NCBI GenBank assembly: GCA_038380795.1
Contig: CM076270.1
Location: forward strand, 13,807,001-13,871,000
DNA: 64,000 bases
Direction: 5' to 3'
From: Pyrocephalus nanus
Taxonomy: Eukaryota; Chordata; Aves; Passeriformes; Tyrannidae
This document shows positions 10,015-21,257 of the stretch, in pieces. The notes beneath the pieces were generated by a model. The model was not told the origin of the DNA. It made no database searches and was given only the letters and a program-made list of their open reading frames with translations. The position numbers were made by a program, and so were the translations under genes. Numbering within the stretch: position 1 is the first letter of the stretch; each line of letters opens with the position of its first letter.

Positions 10015-10721
10015 TGTGCCCGGTGGTATATTGGCCAGAGGTCAAATCACACAGAGACACCAGCTGTGGGTGCTAAAGCTGATCTAACTTTATTCTACAA
10101 AATGGAGGGTTTTTATATGCAGATAAGGAAGGTTCTGGAAAAAGGGGATAGGTATATATAAACTTGGACAGGGCATTGGATAGGATTTAAGATTGATATA
10201 CTTAATAGGGGGGAGACATGCATCTTCTAGATAACTACTAAGTTCTTAATTGGGAAAACTACAAGTCTCTAATTGGACATTGGCCAGTCAGAGAAACCTA
10301 CTCTCCCCCGTGAAAGATGGAGAGCTTACAATCTAACAGGCAGTCTGTTTCTCTGATGCTGTCTGGCCTATGTTGCCAGAAGTCATTTCTTTCCACCTTC
10401 TAAACTCCTGTTCCTCATCCAGGTTACTCCCAACAGGTCAGTCCCAGGCATCTCAAGGAAGAGCCAAGGATCTGGGTTCCTCTTCCCTTTTCCCACATTG
10501 TCTAGAATATTCCATGCCTACTGTGCCCTTCCCAGCCTGCAGCTCTCAGAAAGGTGCACAGAGGGCAATCCCAGGCACAGTTTCACTCTGTTAACAAGGA
10601 CTCCCAGGTTCAGCTTTGATGCCTTTTCTCGGAGATTCCCTTTGTGTTGTGTGTCTCCTTTAACCCCAGTGGAGCTGTACCAGGTTATGCCAGGGGAGGG
10701 GGCAGAAGGCAGCTCCTCTCA
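10015..10721 (-). mobile_element. Probable solo LTR of an endogenous retrovirus
   Basis: Read on the minus strand, this has LTR order: a TATA box (GCATATAAAA, 10111-10120), a polyadenylation signal AATAAA about 20 bp downstream (10089-10094), a U5-like stretch, and an end in GGGCACA at 10015. No primer-binding site or internal viral gene adjoins it, so it is probably solo. The right edge is uncertain. A 5-bp direct repeat CTCAT at 10010-10014 and 10722-10726 brackets a TG...CA element of 707 bp. A shorter LTR ending at 10338 is also possible. I cannot assign a retroviral class. Confidence 0.55.
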
Positions 10722-11450
10722 CTCATCCCTGACAGTATTCCTGGGAGAGGCTGGAGAGCCGTGTGTTCGACAGGAATGACTGTGAAAGCTGAACTAGACG
10801 ATCCTTTTTTGTCCTCCCTCCACTAATTGCCTTGCTCTGCAACACTGCTGGGGGCTCTGGGGCTCCACACTGGGAAATTTGGCACAGGATAAAACACCGC
10901 ATTCCCTGCAATTGTTCAGGAAGCCCGTGGGGTTTCAACCTGCCTTAGAATGGGGGTGATTTTTTTTTTTCCCCCCAGTAAATCACCAAGGAATACAGCA
11001 TTGAAGGATAGTTTTGTCTGAGCATCCCATTAATTTTTTCATTTAGTTGGAGCTAAGCTGATATCTGCTGCTTTTGTGGCAGGGAAAATGGAAGCTGCAG
11101 AGTGTTCAGGGCAGTGCTGCTGCCTATCGAGTCCTTGAAATATATCTGCTTATTCATCCCTTTTGAATCCAGGAAGAGACTCTATTGTGAAATATGTTCA
11201 ATTTTGTTGATCCAGACAGAAAAAGGAAAAAAAATGTCTTAAAGCACACTTGATACTTTTCCCTGTATGTTACTTTGCCTTGTGTGTGTAAGACCAGCCC
11301 ATGGACCCACTCACTTTATAAACTGACACTCGTATCATATGAAGAGCAAGGAATTCTTATCACTTTGATCAGATGCTGGAATTCTACAGTTTGAGTTTTT
11401 TAATTTAAAGATTTTAGAAACAGCTAGGGGACTTGTTTTGGAAAAAATAT
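10722..11450. other. Single-copy interval
   Basis: Contains a T/C run (10961-10977) and an AT-rich part (11030-11440). No gene or repeat was recognised. Confidence 0.45.
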
Positions 11451-11905
11451 TCATAGAATCACAGAGTATCCTGAGCTGGGAGGGACCCACAAGGACCATC
11501 CAGTCCAACTCCTGACCCTGCACAGGCCCATCCCCGAGAGTCCCCCCCATGCCCCAGAGATCATCCAAACTCTCCTGGAGCTCTGGTAGACTTGGTGCCT
11601 GTTCAGGGCCTAACCACCCTCTGGGGAAAGAATCTTTCCCTACTATCCAACCTAACCCCCTGCTGATGATTCCAGCCATTCCCTGGCCCTGTCCCTTGTC
11701 ACACAGAGCAGAGATTGGAGTTGCCCCTCCCCTGCCCCTCCTGAAGAAGCTGCAGAACCCCATGAGGTCTCCCCTCAGTCTCTTCTCCAGCTGAACACAC
11801 CAAGTGCCTTCATCTGCCTTCTCCTGGAGACCCTTCCCCACCCTCCTGTCCCTCCTTTGGACACACTTTAGATCTTTCTCATCTCTTAGTGCCCAAAATG
11901 CCCCC
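11451..11905 (-). mobile_element. CR1 LINE, group C, long copy
   Basis: Antisense and well preserved at its 3' end (TCATAGAATCACAGAGTATC). It shows GAGCTGGGAGGGACCCACAA, CAGAGATCATCCAAACTC and CAGTCTCTTCTCCAGCTGAA, and extends to TCTTAGTGCCCAAAATGCCC. The 190-codon minus-strand frame here is a CR1 artefact and does not resemble CR1 ORF1 or ORF2. Confidence 0.92.
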
Positions 11906-13547
11906 AAGGACTCTCACATTATGTTGTTTCATTTTGCTACAGAACAAGTTTTCCTCCCCTTCCAGCCAGCTCTGAGATGGATATTCTATTAAAAATCTAT
12001 AACCATTGGCCAAAATAACCATTATGCTTCAATCAGCAATGCCCCAATACCTCACACAGCAGAGCTTTATTATATCACACGCTTAACCTGCCTTAATGTA
12101 TTATATAGCACCCATTAGTGGAACAGATTAACTTCAGATGTTCCCTTTTCCACATTAATAACGCAATCAGGAATTTATGCCAGACACTTTCTCTTCGAAA
12201 CTGCGTCAGGAAGATCTGAAGAAATAGGGAAAAAAAACACCAACCCCCCCTCATGTGCATCTACTGAATAAGAAATGCTTGATTTTGTAGCGTTTTCTGC
12301 AAATCAAAGGGCTCGAAAACAAAATATTTGAGCTGTGGAGCAGCTGATATGAAGGGGAAGCAGAGGAACTGCACAGCAGCACGTTGGTCAAGGTTAAGAC
12401 TCTTTTCTGGTAATGAAAGATCCGTTCCTGTGAGCTTGCCATGGGCAATGTGTTTGTTCATTATGTGGGAAGTGTAGGAAGCCCGGGATTGTTTCATTTG
12501 CTGCCTTTTAACTGCTGGTGCTTTTGAAAATGAGCTGGTGGGTAATTATAACACACTCACTGCTCTGCCATCTTGATTAGCCTTTGGCATCGCGGGCTCT
12601 TTGTATGGCTTGGGAGGCTTTTAGTGTGGTGGCCTCAGCAAATTCTTTATAGTTAAGACAGGAACTACTTGGCTTCTGCTCTCCTCTGGTTGGGGCTTCT
12701 CCCTGGATTTGTTTTGCCGTGAAAGGAGAGAAAAGAAGGCAAAGGGAACAAATCACCGTCATCTGCATGCAAATATCCTCCACTGACACCAGGAATCTTC
12801 TCGAAATCAGTTCACAGGGGGAAAAACAAACGCTCAGAATCACCAGCCAAGGTGGTGAATAATTTCCAACAGAAAGAAATCCCAATTAGTTCCCGTGTGT
12901 TCCAGGAGCAGAGAAATGGCTGAATTTTGTCACCTACATTATTTCTCGTGAATTATTCACTGGATCTTACTCCAGGTATTAGCAAGGCAGGAAGTTTTCC
13001 CTGGAAATCAATAACTAAATGTGGGAATTAGGGAACAACACACTTACCTAGTAGCTCAGAAATACAACTGTTTGTTTGAGGAACAGAGAGGTAAAACAAA
13101 ACAGTATCACCTGAGGACCAGGCAGTGTCTGCTGCCTCCAGGTTGTTTCTGACTGATGCATCCTTGGTTATCCATATTTTATTCTTCTTCTGAAATTACA
13201 AAGTTCCAGTTTTTTCCCCCTCTGTGTATCCACGGGGAAGTGATGCCTGGGCAGGGCTGGCTGTGGCTATAACTTGTGAGGAGAAGGATGAAAGAAAGAA
13301 AGGGTGGCAGCACCTCCAGCAGGTAAAGCTGCTCCCTCTGCTTCAATCCCTCCCCCTGATCAGCACAGCCCATCACAAGACATGTCCCTGAGGGATTTCC
13401 CAGCAGGACAGAGGCTGCTGGTGCCGGGATTCCAGGATTCCCTCCTTCAGCATGGCCCTTTCCGAGCAGACACAGTTGTTCCAACTCCCAGTGCCACAGG
13501 AATGCTGACACACATCTTGGTGCTGCCCATTGCCCATTTCCAAAGGG
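11906..13547. other. AT-rich single-copy block, candidate conserved non-coding DNA
   Basis: About 1.6 kb free of visible repeats. 11990-12230 is rich in words typical of vertebrate conserved elements (TTTATTATATCACACG, CATTAGTGG, CACATTAATAACGC). 12540-13100 is similar in character. No frame of interest was found. Conservation cannot be judged from one sequence. Confidence 0.35.
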
Positions 13548-13640
13548 AATCATGGAATCTTAGAATATCCAGAGCTGGAACGAAACGCCACGGATCATAG
13601 ATTCCAGCTCCTGGCCCTGCCCAAGACACTTGGAACTCTC
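13548..13640 (-). mobile_element. Decayed CR1 3' end, group C-like
   Basis: AATCATGGAATCTTAGAATA, AGAGCTGGAACGAAACGCCA and CAGCTCCTGGCCCTGCCCA follow the order of an antisense group C end, but with many substitutions. It is probably one of the older copies in the window. Confidence 0.65.
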
Positions 13641-16607
13641 AGGAGCTCCCTCAGGGCGGACCTGCCCTGTGGTGAATTTGCACAAGGCTTTGGCCTGGTT
13701 TTGGTTCTCCAGGCACTTCCATGAGGTAAATAAATTGTAACCAAGGAGTCATAGGAGTAATAAGAGTGCTGAGGGAAGCTGACAGACCCACAGCCATTGG
13801 AGGGCACAGCTGGCACCAATCCATTATCACTGCCCTGCTGGAGGAATTTGCATATCCAGATTCACAAGCTCCTGAAGCAACAATTACTAGGGAAGCCCTT
13901 GGCTCTGCCTGTCCCAGAGGACTCTGCACTCCCACAGTGGCCCCAAATGCCTGTGGGATATTGGACAAACCATTGGAGGTGGGCAAAGGAAATACAAGAC
14001 TGGGACTTTTTCCTTGCCGAGGCCAAACTCTTCCCTCCAAGTCTGAAATTCCTGTATCTGTGCATTTAAATTGGATTTCTCTTCATCCCTGTCCATGGCA
14101 GGAATGGAATAGCTGCAAGCAGGGCAGGTTTCACACACAGTGGGGTCTCTCCTCCTCCCTGGAACTCCAGCCCCTGCCCCCTCAGCTCTCATTGCTGGCC
14201 TGGACCTGCAGCTTTCCCCTCCCCTTCCCCCTGCACTGGAAGCAGTGAGGGAAGGAGGAGGAAGATTGCTCTGGCAGGGAGAAATCCCTCCCCCATCCTC
14301 TAGAAACAGAGAGAGGACCTGCAGGAGCTGGAGGGGGACATTTTGATCCCTGCTGGAGCAGGCTGAGTGGAGCTGAGGGAGCTGCTGTCAGTCGGTGCGT
14401 GGTGAGCTGCAGAGCTGCCTGTCACAGCCTTGTCCTCAGAGAGAGCACAGACCTTTCCCACCCCCTTCTTGCTCCACTGGGATGGAGGGAGGCAGGGAGC
14501 AGTGAGGATGCCATCCTGGCAGCCCCTCCTTCTGGCGTCTCAGGAGGGTGATGGGGGCTGTCAGTGATGCTGGGAGTGCCAGTGGCAGCAGGGAGGGGAT
14601 CCGGGAATCCAGAGCTGGCCCGACCACAGCATGTCAAGCTGGTGACACTGGGATGTGCTCAGAGATTCTGCTCTGCTTCTTGTGCCCCACCTACCAAATA
14701 TCTGAAGACCCACCCTGGCATGTGAGTCAGTACCAAATTCCTGGCAACACTGAGCCAGCAGGTAGGGAAGCTGAGGACTTGTCCCATGCCATGCCCATGG
14801 GGCTGAAAGTGGCCACCCATCCCCTCCATGTGGCTCCAGGCATGCCCAGCCAGAGGCAGGGAGGGCATGTGGGGTCTCAGGGGTCCATGCTCACTTTTCT
14901 GTGGAGAAATAAAAAAGGAAGAAAGAGACAAATCCCTCTGTTCTTTCCAGCTCACTAACACCTGCCCATTGATGGGATGGCTGGAGTCACCAGCTCTGCT
15001 CCCAACACCTTCAAGCATGTCTGCCCCCACCACAGCTCTCTTTATTTACAGGCCTCACCAGACACAACCTCTCCAGCGGCACAGGAGAGACTTAAAAAAT
15101 AATTGGACCAAGTGGGAAATGCAGCTATTGCCTTCCTAAGTCTACCAATGTCTCATAGGAGCAGGGAGTGGGCTCCAGCCGGGACACCCGGAGCCACTGA
15201 CAGGAGGGGAGCAGGGACCCCAGGCCCGTGTCAGTGGCTGCCCCCAGAGCAGTGGGAGAACGGCAGCCACCGCACAACAGCAGCTCCCTGACCTCAATTT
15301 TCTCCGTGGAGAAAAGAGCAGGTCAAGTGGAATGTGCTTAAGGAAGAAATTTGTTTCCTTGCAGCTGGGCAGTCGGAGAGACAGGCGGCCATGGCGTGTG
15401 CTGGAATAAACCAAATTAATTCTGTGCTGTGCCCTGAATCAAGGAGAGAGAGGGCAAGGCAGGCGAGGAAGCAGGAAAGATAATGGACTTTGATGTTTTA
15501 CTTGAACCCAAAAAAACACCTGGCAAGAAGCAGTGAGTTGCTACAACTGCAGCTCCAAACGCTCCTAACCCAGCAACTGCTCCCCTTTTGTTTTCTTTCT
15601 TTGCAGTCTAATCCCGAGCATTAACCAGGGTGGTTTATATTTCCAGGGTAAAAAATGTGCATTGTGAAAGGGAGATGGAAACAAGAGGCTTTAATAAGTT
15701 CCTCTGCTTCCCCTGAAGGGCTTGTACCATCCAGTTCTTGCAGTGTAGCCCCACCTCTGCAAGACCCCCGTGGGGAGGGAAGGGCTGGGGGACGTGGTTG
15801 TGGGTGTTGGGAGGACCTGGCCCTCCAAAAGCTGGATTAAAGTTGTATCTTTCTGGCAGATTTCTTCCAAATTGCATTGTGTCCCCGCTGCTGCAACAGG
15901 AGCTGGAAGGTCCGTGAGCCCTGAGCACTGATATCCTGTTCAAAATGTTGCTGCCAGCATCATCTTCCTCTGCTGCCTCATTTTCTCCCTCTCTGTCATC
16001 CCCACATCACGTTCCAGTCCCTTGAACCAGCCTCAGCCTGCATTTGTTTTGTTTGGGGGTCTACAGACACCCACCAAGCCTCTCCTTGCTCCTGCTCCTC
16101 GGTTTTAGGACAGGAACAGGCACCAACTCTTGCAAGTACTCCCATAAAAGCCAACTTTGAAGTGAGGCTGGAACAAAAGTGACAGCGCTCTCCTAATGCC
16201 AGCTTCTAAAAATACACTCCGTGGTTGATAATTGAATGTGAGATGAAAAGTAAGTTTTAAGCAGAAGAGCTGCCTATTTCTGGCAAATTCCGAGCTCCCC
16301 CAGCCCCTTGTGAAATGTCACTGCGGATCGGCATCGTCTGCCTGGGAAATCTCCGTTTGGGTGAAGTGGCAGACGCTGCTCCAGGTGGGGGGTTTGCCTT
16401 TAGCTGGGAGCACCTCTGTGTCCTCAGGCACAACAGCACCTTCCCAGTGCTGCTTGTGGTCAGGCCCCAGAGTTCCTCTGTCCCCCTGGTGCAACCAATC
16501 CGCCCTGTGCTGCTCTTCATGGATGAGGGAGAAGCTCCCTGCTCAGGATCCCAAACCCAGCAAAGCACAGGGACATTTTCCATCCCCCTGGAGCTGCAGG
16601 AGGGGGT
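13641..16607. other. 3-kb single-copy interval
   Basis: The longest stretch without a recognised repeat in the left third. Frames of up to 160 codons exist (13766-14248 plus) but show no domain, no homology I recognise and no consistent splice sites. 14110-14300 is pyrimidine-rich. 15400-15650 and 16140-16260 are AT-rich. Confidence 0.45.
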
Positions 16608-16712
16608 TATGAAATCACAGGATTGGAAGGGACCTTAAAGACCACCCTGTTCCACCCCCCTGCCACAGGCAAGGACACCTTCCATTAGGCCAGGTTGCTC
16701 AGGGCCTGGTTC
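16608..16712 (-). mobile_element. CR1 3' end, group A
   Basis: Antisense: AAATCACAGGATTGGAAGGG, CCCCCCTGCCACAGGCAAGG and GGCCAGGTTGCTCAGGGCC. Only the last 100 bases or so of the element are kept. Confidence 0.88.
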
Positions 16713-16869
16713 CTCCTTGACATGGATTTGTCCTTCACGGCACAGGTGAGCCCCAGCTAAGGAGTTCCTGGGGCAGGATCCAGGTTAGGGATGTTTTCCA
16801 TTGCATCCCCCCCAAAAGAGAGCTCTGTGCTTCCTCTGTGTCTCTGTGTGTGGCATTTTGTTCCTTGGA

Positions 16870-16997
16870 CCATCCCTGGAGGTGTTCAAGGAACAACTGG
16901 ACCTCAGTGCTGTGGTACGCTTGACAAGGTGGTGGTTGGTCACAGGTTAGACTGGATGACCTCGGAGGTCTTTTCCTACCTAAAGTATTTGGGGATT
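16870..16997 (+). mobile_element. CR1 3' end, group D
   Basis: Sense: CATCCCTGGAGGTGTTCAAG, GAACAACTGGACCTCAGTGC, GGTTAGACTGGATGACCTCG and GAGGTCTTTTCCTACCTAAA, then GGGATTCTGGCATTCTATTC. A subtype distinct from A-C. Confidence 0.85.
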
Positions 16998-17120
16998 CTG
17001 GCATTCTATTCTATTGTTGATAACTAAATTCCCAAGCAAGGACATGCTCCCATTTTTTGATTGCCAAACCTAAGAATTCTGGGATATTCCTATGAATCTG
17101 TGGCTCCATGAGAAGGGCTT

Positions 17121-17193
17121 TCAGGATACTTCCAGGATACCTTTGAGGGTAACTTCCAGGATGCCTCTCAGGATACTTTTCAGGATACCTTCC
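17121..17193 (+). repeat. Imperfect minisatellite, CAGGATACCT-type unit
   Basis: Five diverged copies of a 10-11-base word, TCCAGGATACCT or TCAGGATACTT, at about 17121, 17131, 17155, 17168 and 17180. A GAGGGTAAC spacer separates the second and third. The minus-strand frame across it gives a YPE/HPGSYPQRYPG-like repeat peptide, which is a by-product. Confidence 0.8.
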
Positions 17194-17754
17194 CACCATT
17201 ATTTACTGATCTATAAAGTGTGTTATTCTAATAAAACTTCTCAAGTGTTTTTTCCCAGTTTATCACCTCATTTCAACAAGTGGATATTTGTGTTTGGTTA
17301 AAAATGGGAAGGATGAGCTCATTGGCTTTACCTTTTCCCACAGAGGTGTTTTGCAGCCAACCAGTGAAATGCATTCCTATGAAGTGGATTAGGTAATGCT
17401 GTGAATTTGCACTTTTCTGATAAAAATAGGGGTTTTTTTCATCCCTTTCACTCAAATCACTTGTTGGAATGTGATCAAATGCCAAATATCTTGTATGAGA
17501 GGCTGGTCCTGAGGCATATCCTCCTCCAGGTGAGCAGGGTGTGTTATCCTAGGAGCCCCAGTGGGGTGGAAGGGTGGGAGGAAGGGTGACAGTGTTTCTT
17601 CCATGAACCTCATGCGGGGTGTTGGTGTTGTAGGGTCAGGACCTTACCTTCTGACTTGCTGCTCAAGGAAAGCTCTTTTTCTCCTTATCTCTTATTCTGA
17701 AGTTTTGGGGGGTCTGAAGGCCATGAGAGGGATTTCTGTAATGATGCCAACCCT
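17194..17754. other. Single-copy interval
   Basis: Moderately AT-rich to 17480, then mixed. No gene or repeat was recognised. Confidence 0.45.
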
Positions 17755-18330
17755 GCCCTGGGCTGATCCCCCAGCGTGGGCAGCAGGGCAGGGGGGGATT
17801 GTGCCCCTCTGTCCCCTCAGGGACGACCCCCCTGTAGAGCTGCCTCCAGCCCTGGGGAACAGCACAGCAAGGACATGGAGCTGCTGGAGAGAGTCCAGAG
17901 GAGGCCCCAAGAGGATCAGAGGGATAGAGCAGCTCTGCTGGGAGGAAAGGCTGGGAGAGGTGGGGGTGGCTCCTGGGAGACCTTATTGAGGCCTTTCTAT
18001 ACACAAATGGGGCTTGCAAGGAAGATGGAGAGACTTTTTACTTGTAGTGACAAGGCCTGGAGTGACAGGACAAGGGGAATGGCTCCCCACTGCCAGAGGG
18101 CAAGGTTAGATGGGATACTGGGAAGGAATCCTTCCCTGTGAGGGTGGGGAGGCCCTGGCATTGGTTGCCCAGAGAAGCTGTGGCTGCCCCTGAATCCCTG
18201 AAGTGTCCAAGGCCAGGCTGGATGGGGCTTGGAGCAACGTGGACCAGTGGAAGGTGTCCCTGCCCATGGAAGGGGATGGAATGAGAAGACCTTTAATGTC
18301 TCTTCCCACCCAAATCATTCCAGGATTCTG
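17755..18330 (+). mobile_element. CR1 LINE, group A, one of the longest copies
   Basis: Sense, starting at the far-5' segment GCTGATCCCCCAGCGTGGG shared with 8508-9085. It continues through GAGTCCAGAGGAGGCCCC, GGACAAGGGGAATGGCTCCC and GGGCTTGGAGCAACGTGG to CATTCCAGGATTCTG. Around 17950-18050 it has locally diverged sequence. Confidence 0.93.
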
Positions 18331-18956
18331 AAGTTGCCAACAATGAGACATCAAAGTCTCACTGCAAGCTGATAGCTCTTACTCTCCTAAGTGATTTCTG
18401 AGTATAGATGTGTCCAGATCAAGCAGGTCAGAGCAAGCTGTGAGAGATGTAAAGCTCTTTTGGGTCCTACCCTGCCTTGGTGCAGGCTGAGGTCCATTCC
18501 CCTTGTCTGTGTGACTTCAGGAATGATTTCAGGAGCTGCCATAGCTCTGCATTCCATGACATAAATTCTGGGCTGCAGTTCCTGCAGCTGAAGCCCAGAG
18601 CTGCCTGCTCTGCTTTATGAGATCTCTCACATCTTTCACTGCCTTTGCATCAGCCCTCATTGGTCCTGCTCTCCTGCCAGAATAGGAATAGCCATGAAAA
18701 ATCCCATCTCTTTGAAGCTGGATTTAAATTATGGCAAATATGTCTCTTCAACACAGTTCCAGCTGCCCACATTGTTCCGGTGCACTGGGCAAAGATGTTG
18801 TCTGAGCAAGCAAGTGGTTCCATGATACCCATCTGACCTCCATTATTAACCATAAGCTTTTCAGAATAGAATCAAACTGGTCTTTCCCTGGGGAATTCTT
18901 TTTCTTTAGTAGAAAGTTTTGTTTGATTTGATTTTACCTCAGTGCATATCAGAGAA
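18331..18956. other. Single-copy interval
   Basis: No repeat recognised. 18850-18945 is AT-rich and contains GTTTGATTTGATTTTACC. No gene signature. Confidence 0.45.
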
Positions 18957-19173
18957 ACACAGAATGGTTTGGATTGGAAGGGATCTTAAAGCCCATCCAG
19001 TCCCACCCCCTGCCATGTGCAGGGACACCTTCCACTAGTCCAGGTTGCTCCAATCTGGCCTTGGACACTTGCAGGGATGGGGCAGCCACAGCTTCTCTGG
19101 ACAATCTGTGCCAGAACCTCACCACTCTCACAGGGAACAATTCCTTCCCAATATTCAGTCTAAATTTCCCTCA
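18957..19173 (-). mobile_element. CR1 LINE, group A, abutting the inverted duplication
   Basis: Antisense from ACAGAATGGTTTGGATTGG to AATATTCAGTCTAAATTTCC, where it runs straight into the duplicated block at 19174. The matching end of the left arm (6324) has no CR1. This CR1 therefore either inserted only at this locus or travelled with the duplicated block. Confidence 0.9.
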
Positions 19174-19784
19174 AAATATCAACAATGTCCCTTAATCACC
19201 ACAGTAATAAATCATACCTTGTAGCAGGGGAGCTTCAGTCTGACCAAAAAATGAGGGTTTATGAAAAGTACTGAATCATTCATGCTGTCTATGTCTGTGA
19301 TATGAAGAGAGTTACTTTAGGATAATGAGAATTCTGAAGAATTTGAAGGATTTGGAGGAGTAAGAGGGGATGTTCCAAATGACTGTTGACAAAAAATGCA
19401 GTAAGTACACCTTGTCTGAATGCAGAGCCTCTGTGGGAAACACATCCCTGCTCCTCAAAGTCTGTGTAACAAGGCAGGAGAAAAAGAAAACTCCCTCTGG
19501 GAGTGCTGAGTGAGGCAAAATCAAGGAGTCAGCAACAAGGATAACTCAAAAATCCAGCCACTGGCCTGTCCACATACATGGAGCAACCTGTGACTAGCAA
19601 ATTATGGAATCATGGAATGGTTTGAATTGGACGGGACCACAGAGATCATCCTGTTCCAACCTGAACACCTTCCACTAGCCCAGGTTGCTCCAAGCCCCGT
19701 CCAGCCTGGTCTTGGACACTTCCAGGGATGGGGCAGCCACAGCTTCTCTGGGCAACCTGTGCCAAGGCCTCCCCACCCTCACAG
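19174..19784 (-). repeat. Right arm of the inverted duplication
   Basis: Reverse complement of 5716-6324. It contains the same 430-bp flank and the same group A CR1 with its private changes. The small differences are single-base substitutions and short indels spread evenly, which argues for a fairly recent event. Beyond 19784 the copies differ. Confidence 0.92.
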
Positions 19785-19787
19785 GGA
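19604..19787 (-). mobile_element. CR1 LINE, group A, inside the duplicated arm
   Basis: Antisense from TATGGAATCATGGAATGG to CCCCACCCTCACAGGGAAGA. It shares CCTGTTCCAACCTGAACACC, a deviation from the usual group A sequence, with 5629-5893. At 19788 it jumps to TCTGTTTAAACCC, which is non-CR1. Confidence 0.92.
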
Positions 19788-20462
19788 AGATCTGTTTAAA
19801 CCCAGTTATTCGGATTATAAAAATCTCCGGGACTGCTCTAGAGCAGTCCCTTACAAGGCCCAGAGGGCATCACAGCGTCATGCTGGAGGTCAAAGCAGTG
19901 TGGAGCACCTTCCCAGGCACTCCTGGGGGCAGTCGTGGTTCCTGGAGCTCACCCCTCCTCTTTGTGTCTCCAGCTGCTGGATCTCTTTCCCTCCCCTGTG
20001 TTTCCACCCTGTGCAATCCTCCAAGGACTCTGTTTTTCGGGTATGGAGCGTGTTTTGGTGTCCTTGTAAACACCCACCCGTGTTTTTCCAACCAGCACGC
20101 TGCAAACAGGGATGGGCTCTGCTGGGGGATGCAGATCTCGGTGAAAGGAAAAAAGAAACAGATCTCTCCCTCTGGAAAGGAATCCCTTGGAAATCTCCTC
20201 TGCAGCTGCCCATTCTAGATATTTGTGCACATTATTTCCAGAGTTTCTCTCGATGGGGGAGCCAACCCAAGCCCCACAGACCACATATGCCTCGAAAGCC
20301 CCATAGACTTTATCCCGCTAATCACGTGGGATTTGGGGTGATTTGTTGAGGGAGTCTTGAGGTTTAGTAATAATTTAATCAATAAAGAAGAAGAGTCTCA
20401 GTGTTGGCAGCTCATGCTCTGAGTTGGGAAGCCTGAGCAGAAAGAGAAGTTGCCTGATCTAA
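19788..20462. other. Single-copy interval next to the duplication edge
   Basis: Holds the 22-bp palindrome (separate entry). The 245-codon plus-strand frame from 19612 starts in CR1 and runs on into this interval. No domain or splice structure is visible, so I do not call a gene. Confidence 0.45.
19829..19850. repeat. Perfect 22-bp palindrome
   Basis: GGGACTGCTCT (19829-19839) is followed directly by its exact reverse complement AGAGCAGTCCC (19840-19850). Rough expectation by chance in 64 kb is about 0.015. It lies 45 bp outside the edge of the inverted duplication. Confidence 0.9.
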
Positions 20463-20674
20463 GAAATCCTTCCCTGTGAGAGTGGGGAGGCCCTGGCACA
20501 GGTTGCCCAGAGAAGCTGTGGCTGCTCCATCCGTGAAAGTGTCCAAGGCCAGGTTGGATGGGGCTTGGAGCAACCTGGGCTAGTGGGAGGTGTCCCTGCC
20601 CATGGCAGGGGGTGGGACTGGATGATCTTTAAGGTCCTCTCCAACCCAAACCAGTCTGGGATTCTGGGATTCTG
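20463..20674 (+). mobile_element. CR1 LINE, group A
   Basis: Sense from GAAATCCTTCCCTGTGAGAG to a clear octamer-type end GGGATTCTGGGATTCTGG. It is close to the group consensus, so probably one of the younger copies. Confidence 0.93.
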
Positions 20675-21257
20675 GACACAAAGCATCTTTGAACCTCTCC
20701 AAGCTGCTGAAACTGAGACATGAACATCAATCCACGGAAATCTGAATTTGGGCTCCCTGCATGTATGATTAAAATGGAGCTGGGGGATTACAATGGAGTG
20801 GGTTGTGTTGATTTGTTGATTTGCACATGAGCAATCAGGCAGACAAGTTGTCCAGAGGGATGGGAGCATTATTCCCAGTGTGACTGCAGCACATAATAGT
20901 GTAAAAGAGCAGAGTCTGAGGTTGGATTTTCATCCTTGGTTAACGATGCATTTCCCTGTGTCTGGGCATCAGACATGAGCACATTGTACTCAGACCTCTC
21001 ATCTCCTGGAAAGCTGCTGGTTTAGGCTGGACAAAAGGATCACCAACACAATCCCAACACCAGCAGGATGGAAAAGGGACTCGTGTTTGCTCACGATGCT
21101 CCAGCTCAGAGCACCGAGGTCACTGCCAGAGGTCACTGCCAAAAGTCACTGACAGCTGCTGGGTGTGGGTCTCAGGGCTGGTGTTGGGATGCTCCTCGTG
21201 CAGGAAGTTATGTGCCTGGCACTTGGGATAAGAGCTCGGATGCTCATCACTGTAATT
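20675..21257. other. Single-copy interval
   Basis: Nothing recognised apart from a short direct repetition, GGTCACTGCCA at 21117 and 21130. Confidence 0.45.

Noticed and set aside
19788..19825. CCAGTTATTCGG as a third copy of the CR1 insert (compare CCAGTTATTAGAA at 2830)
   Set aside because: Only about nine bases match in register, which is not distinguishable from chance.
19612..20349. 245-codon plus-strand frame
   Set aside because: Starts inside an antisense CR1 3' end. The same CR1-encoded peptide pieces recur across the window.
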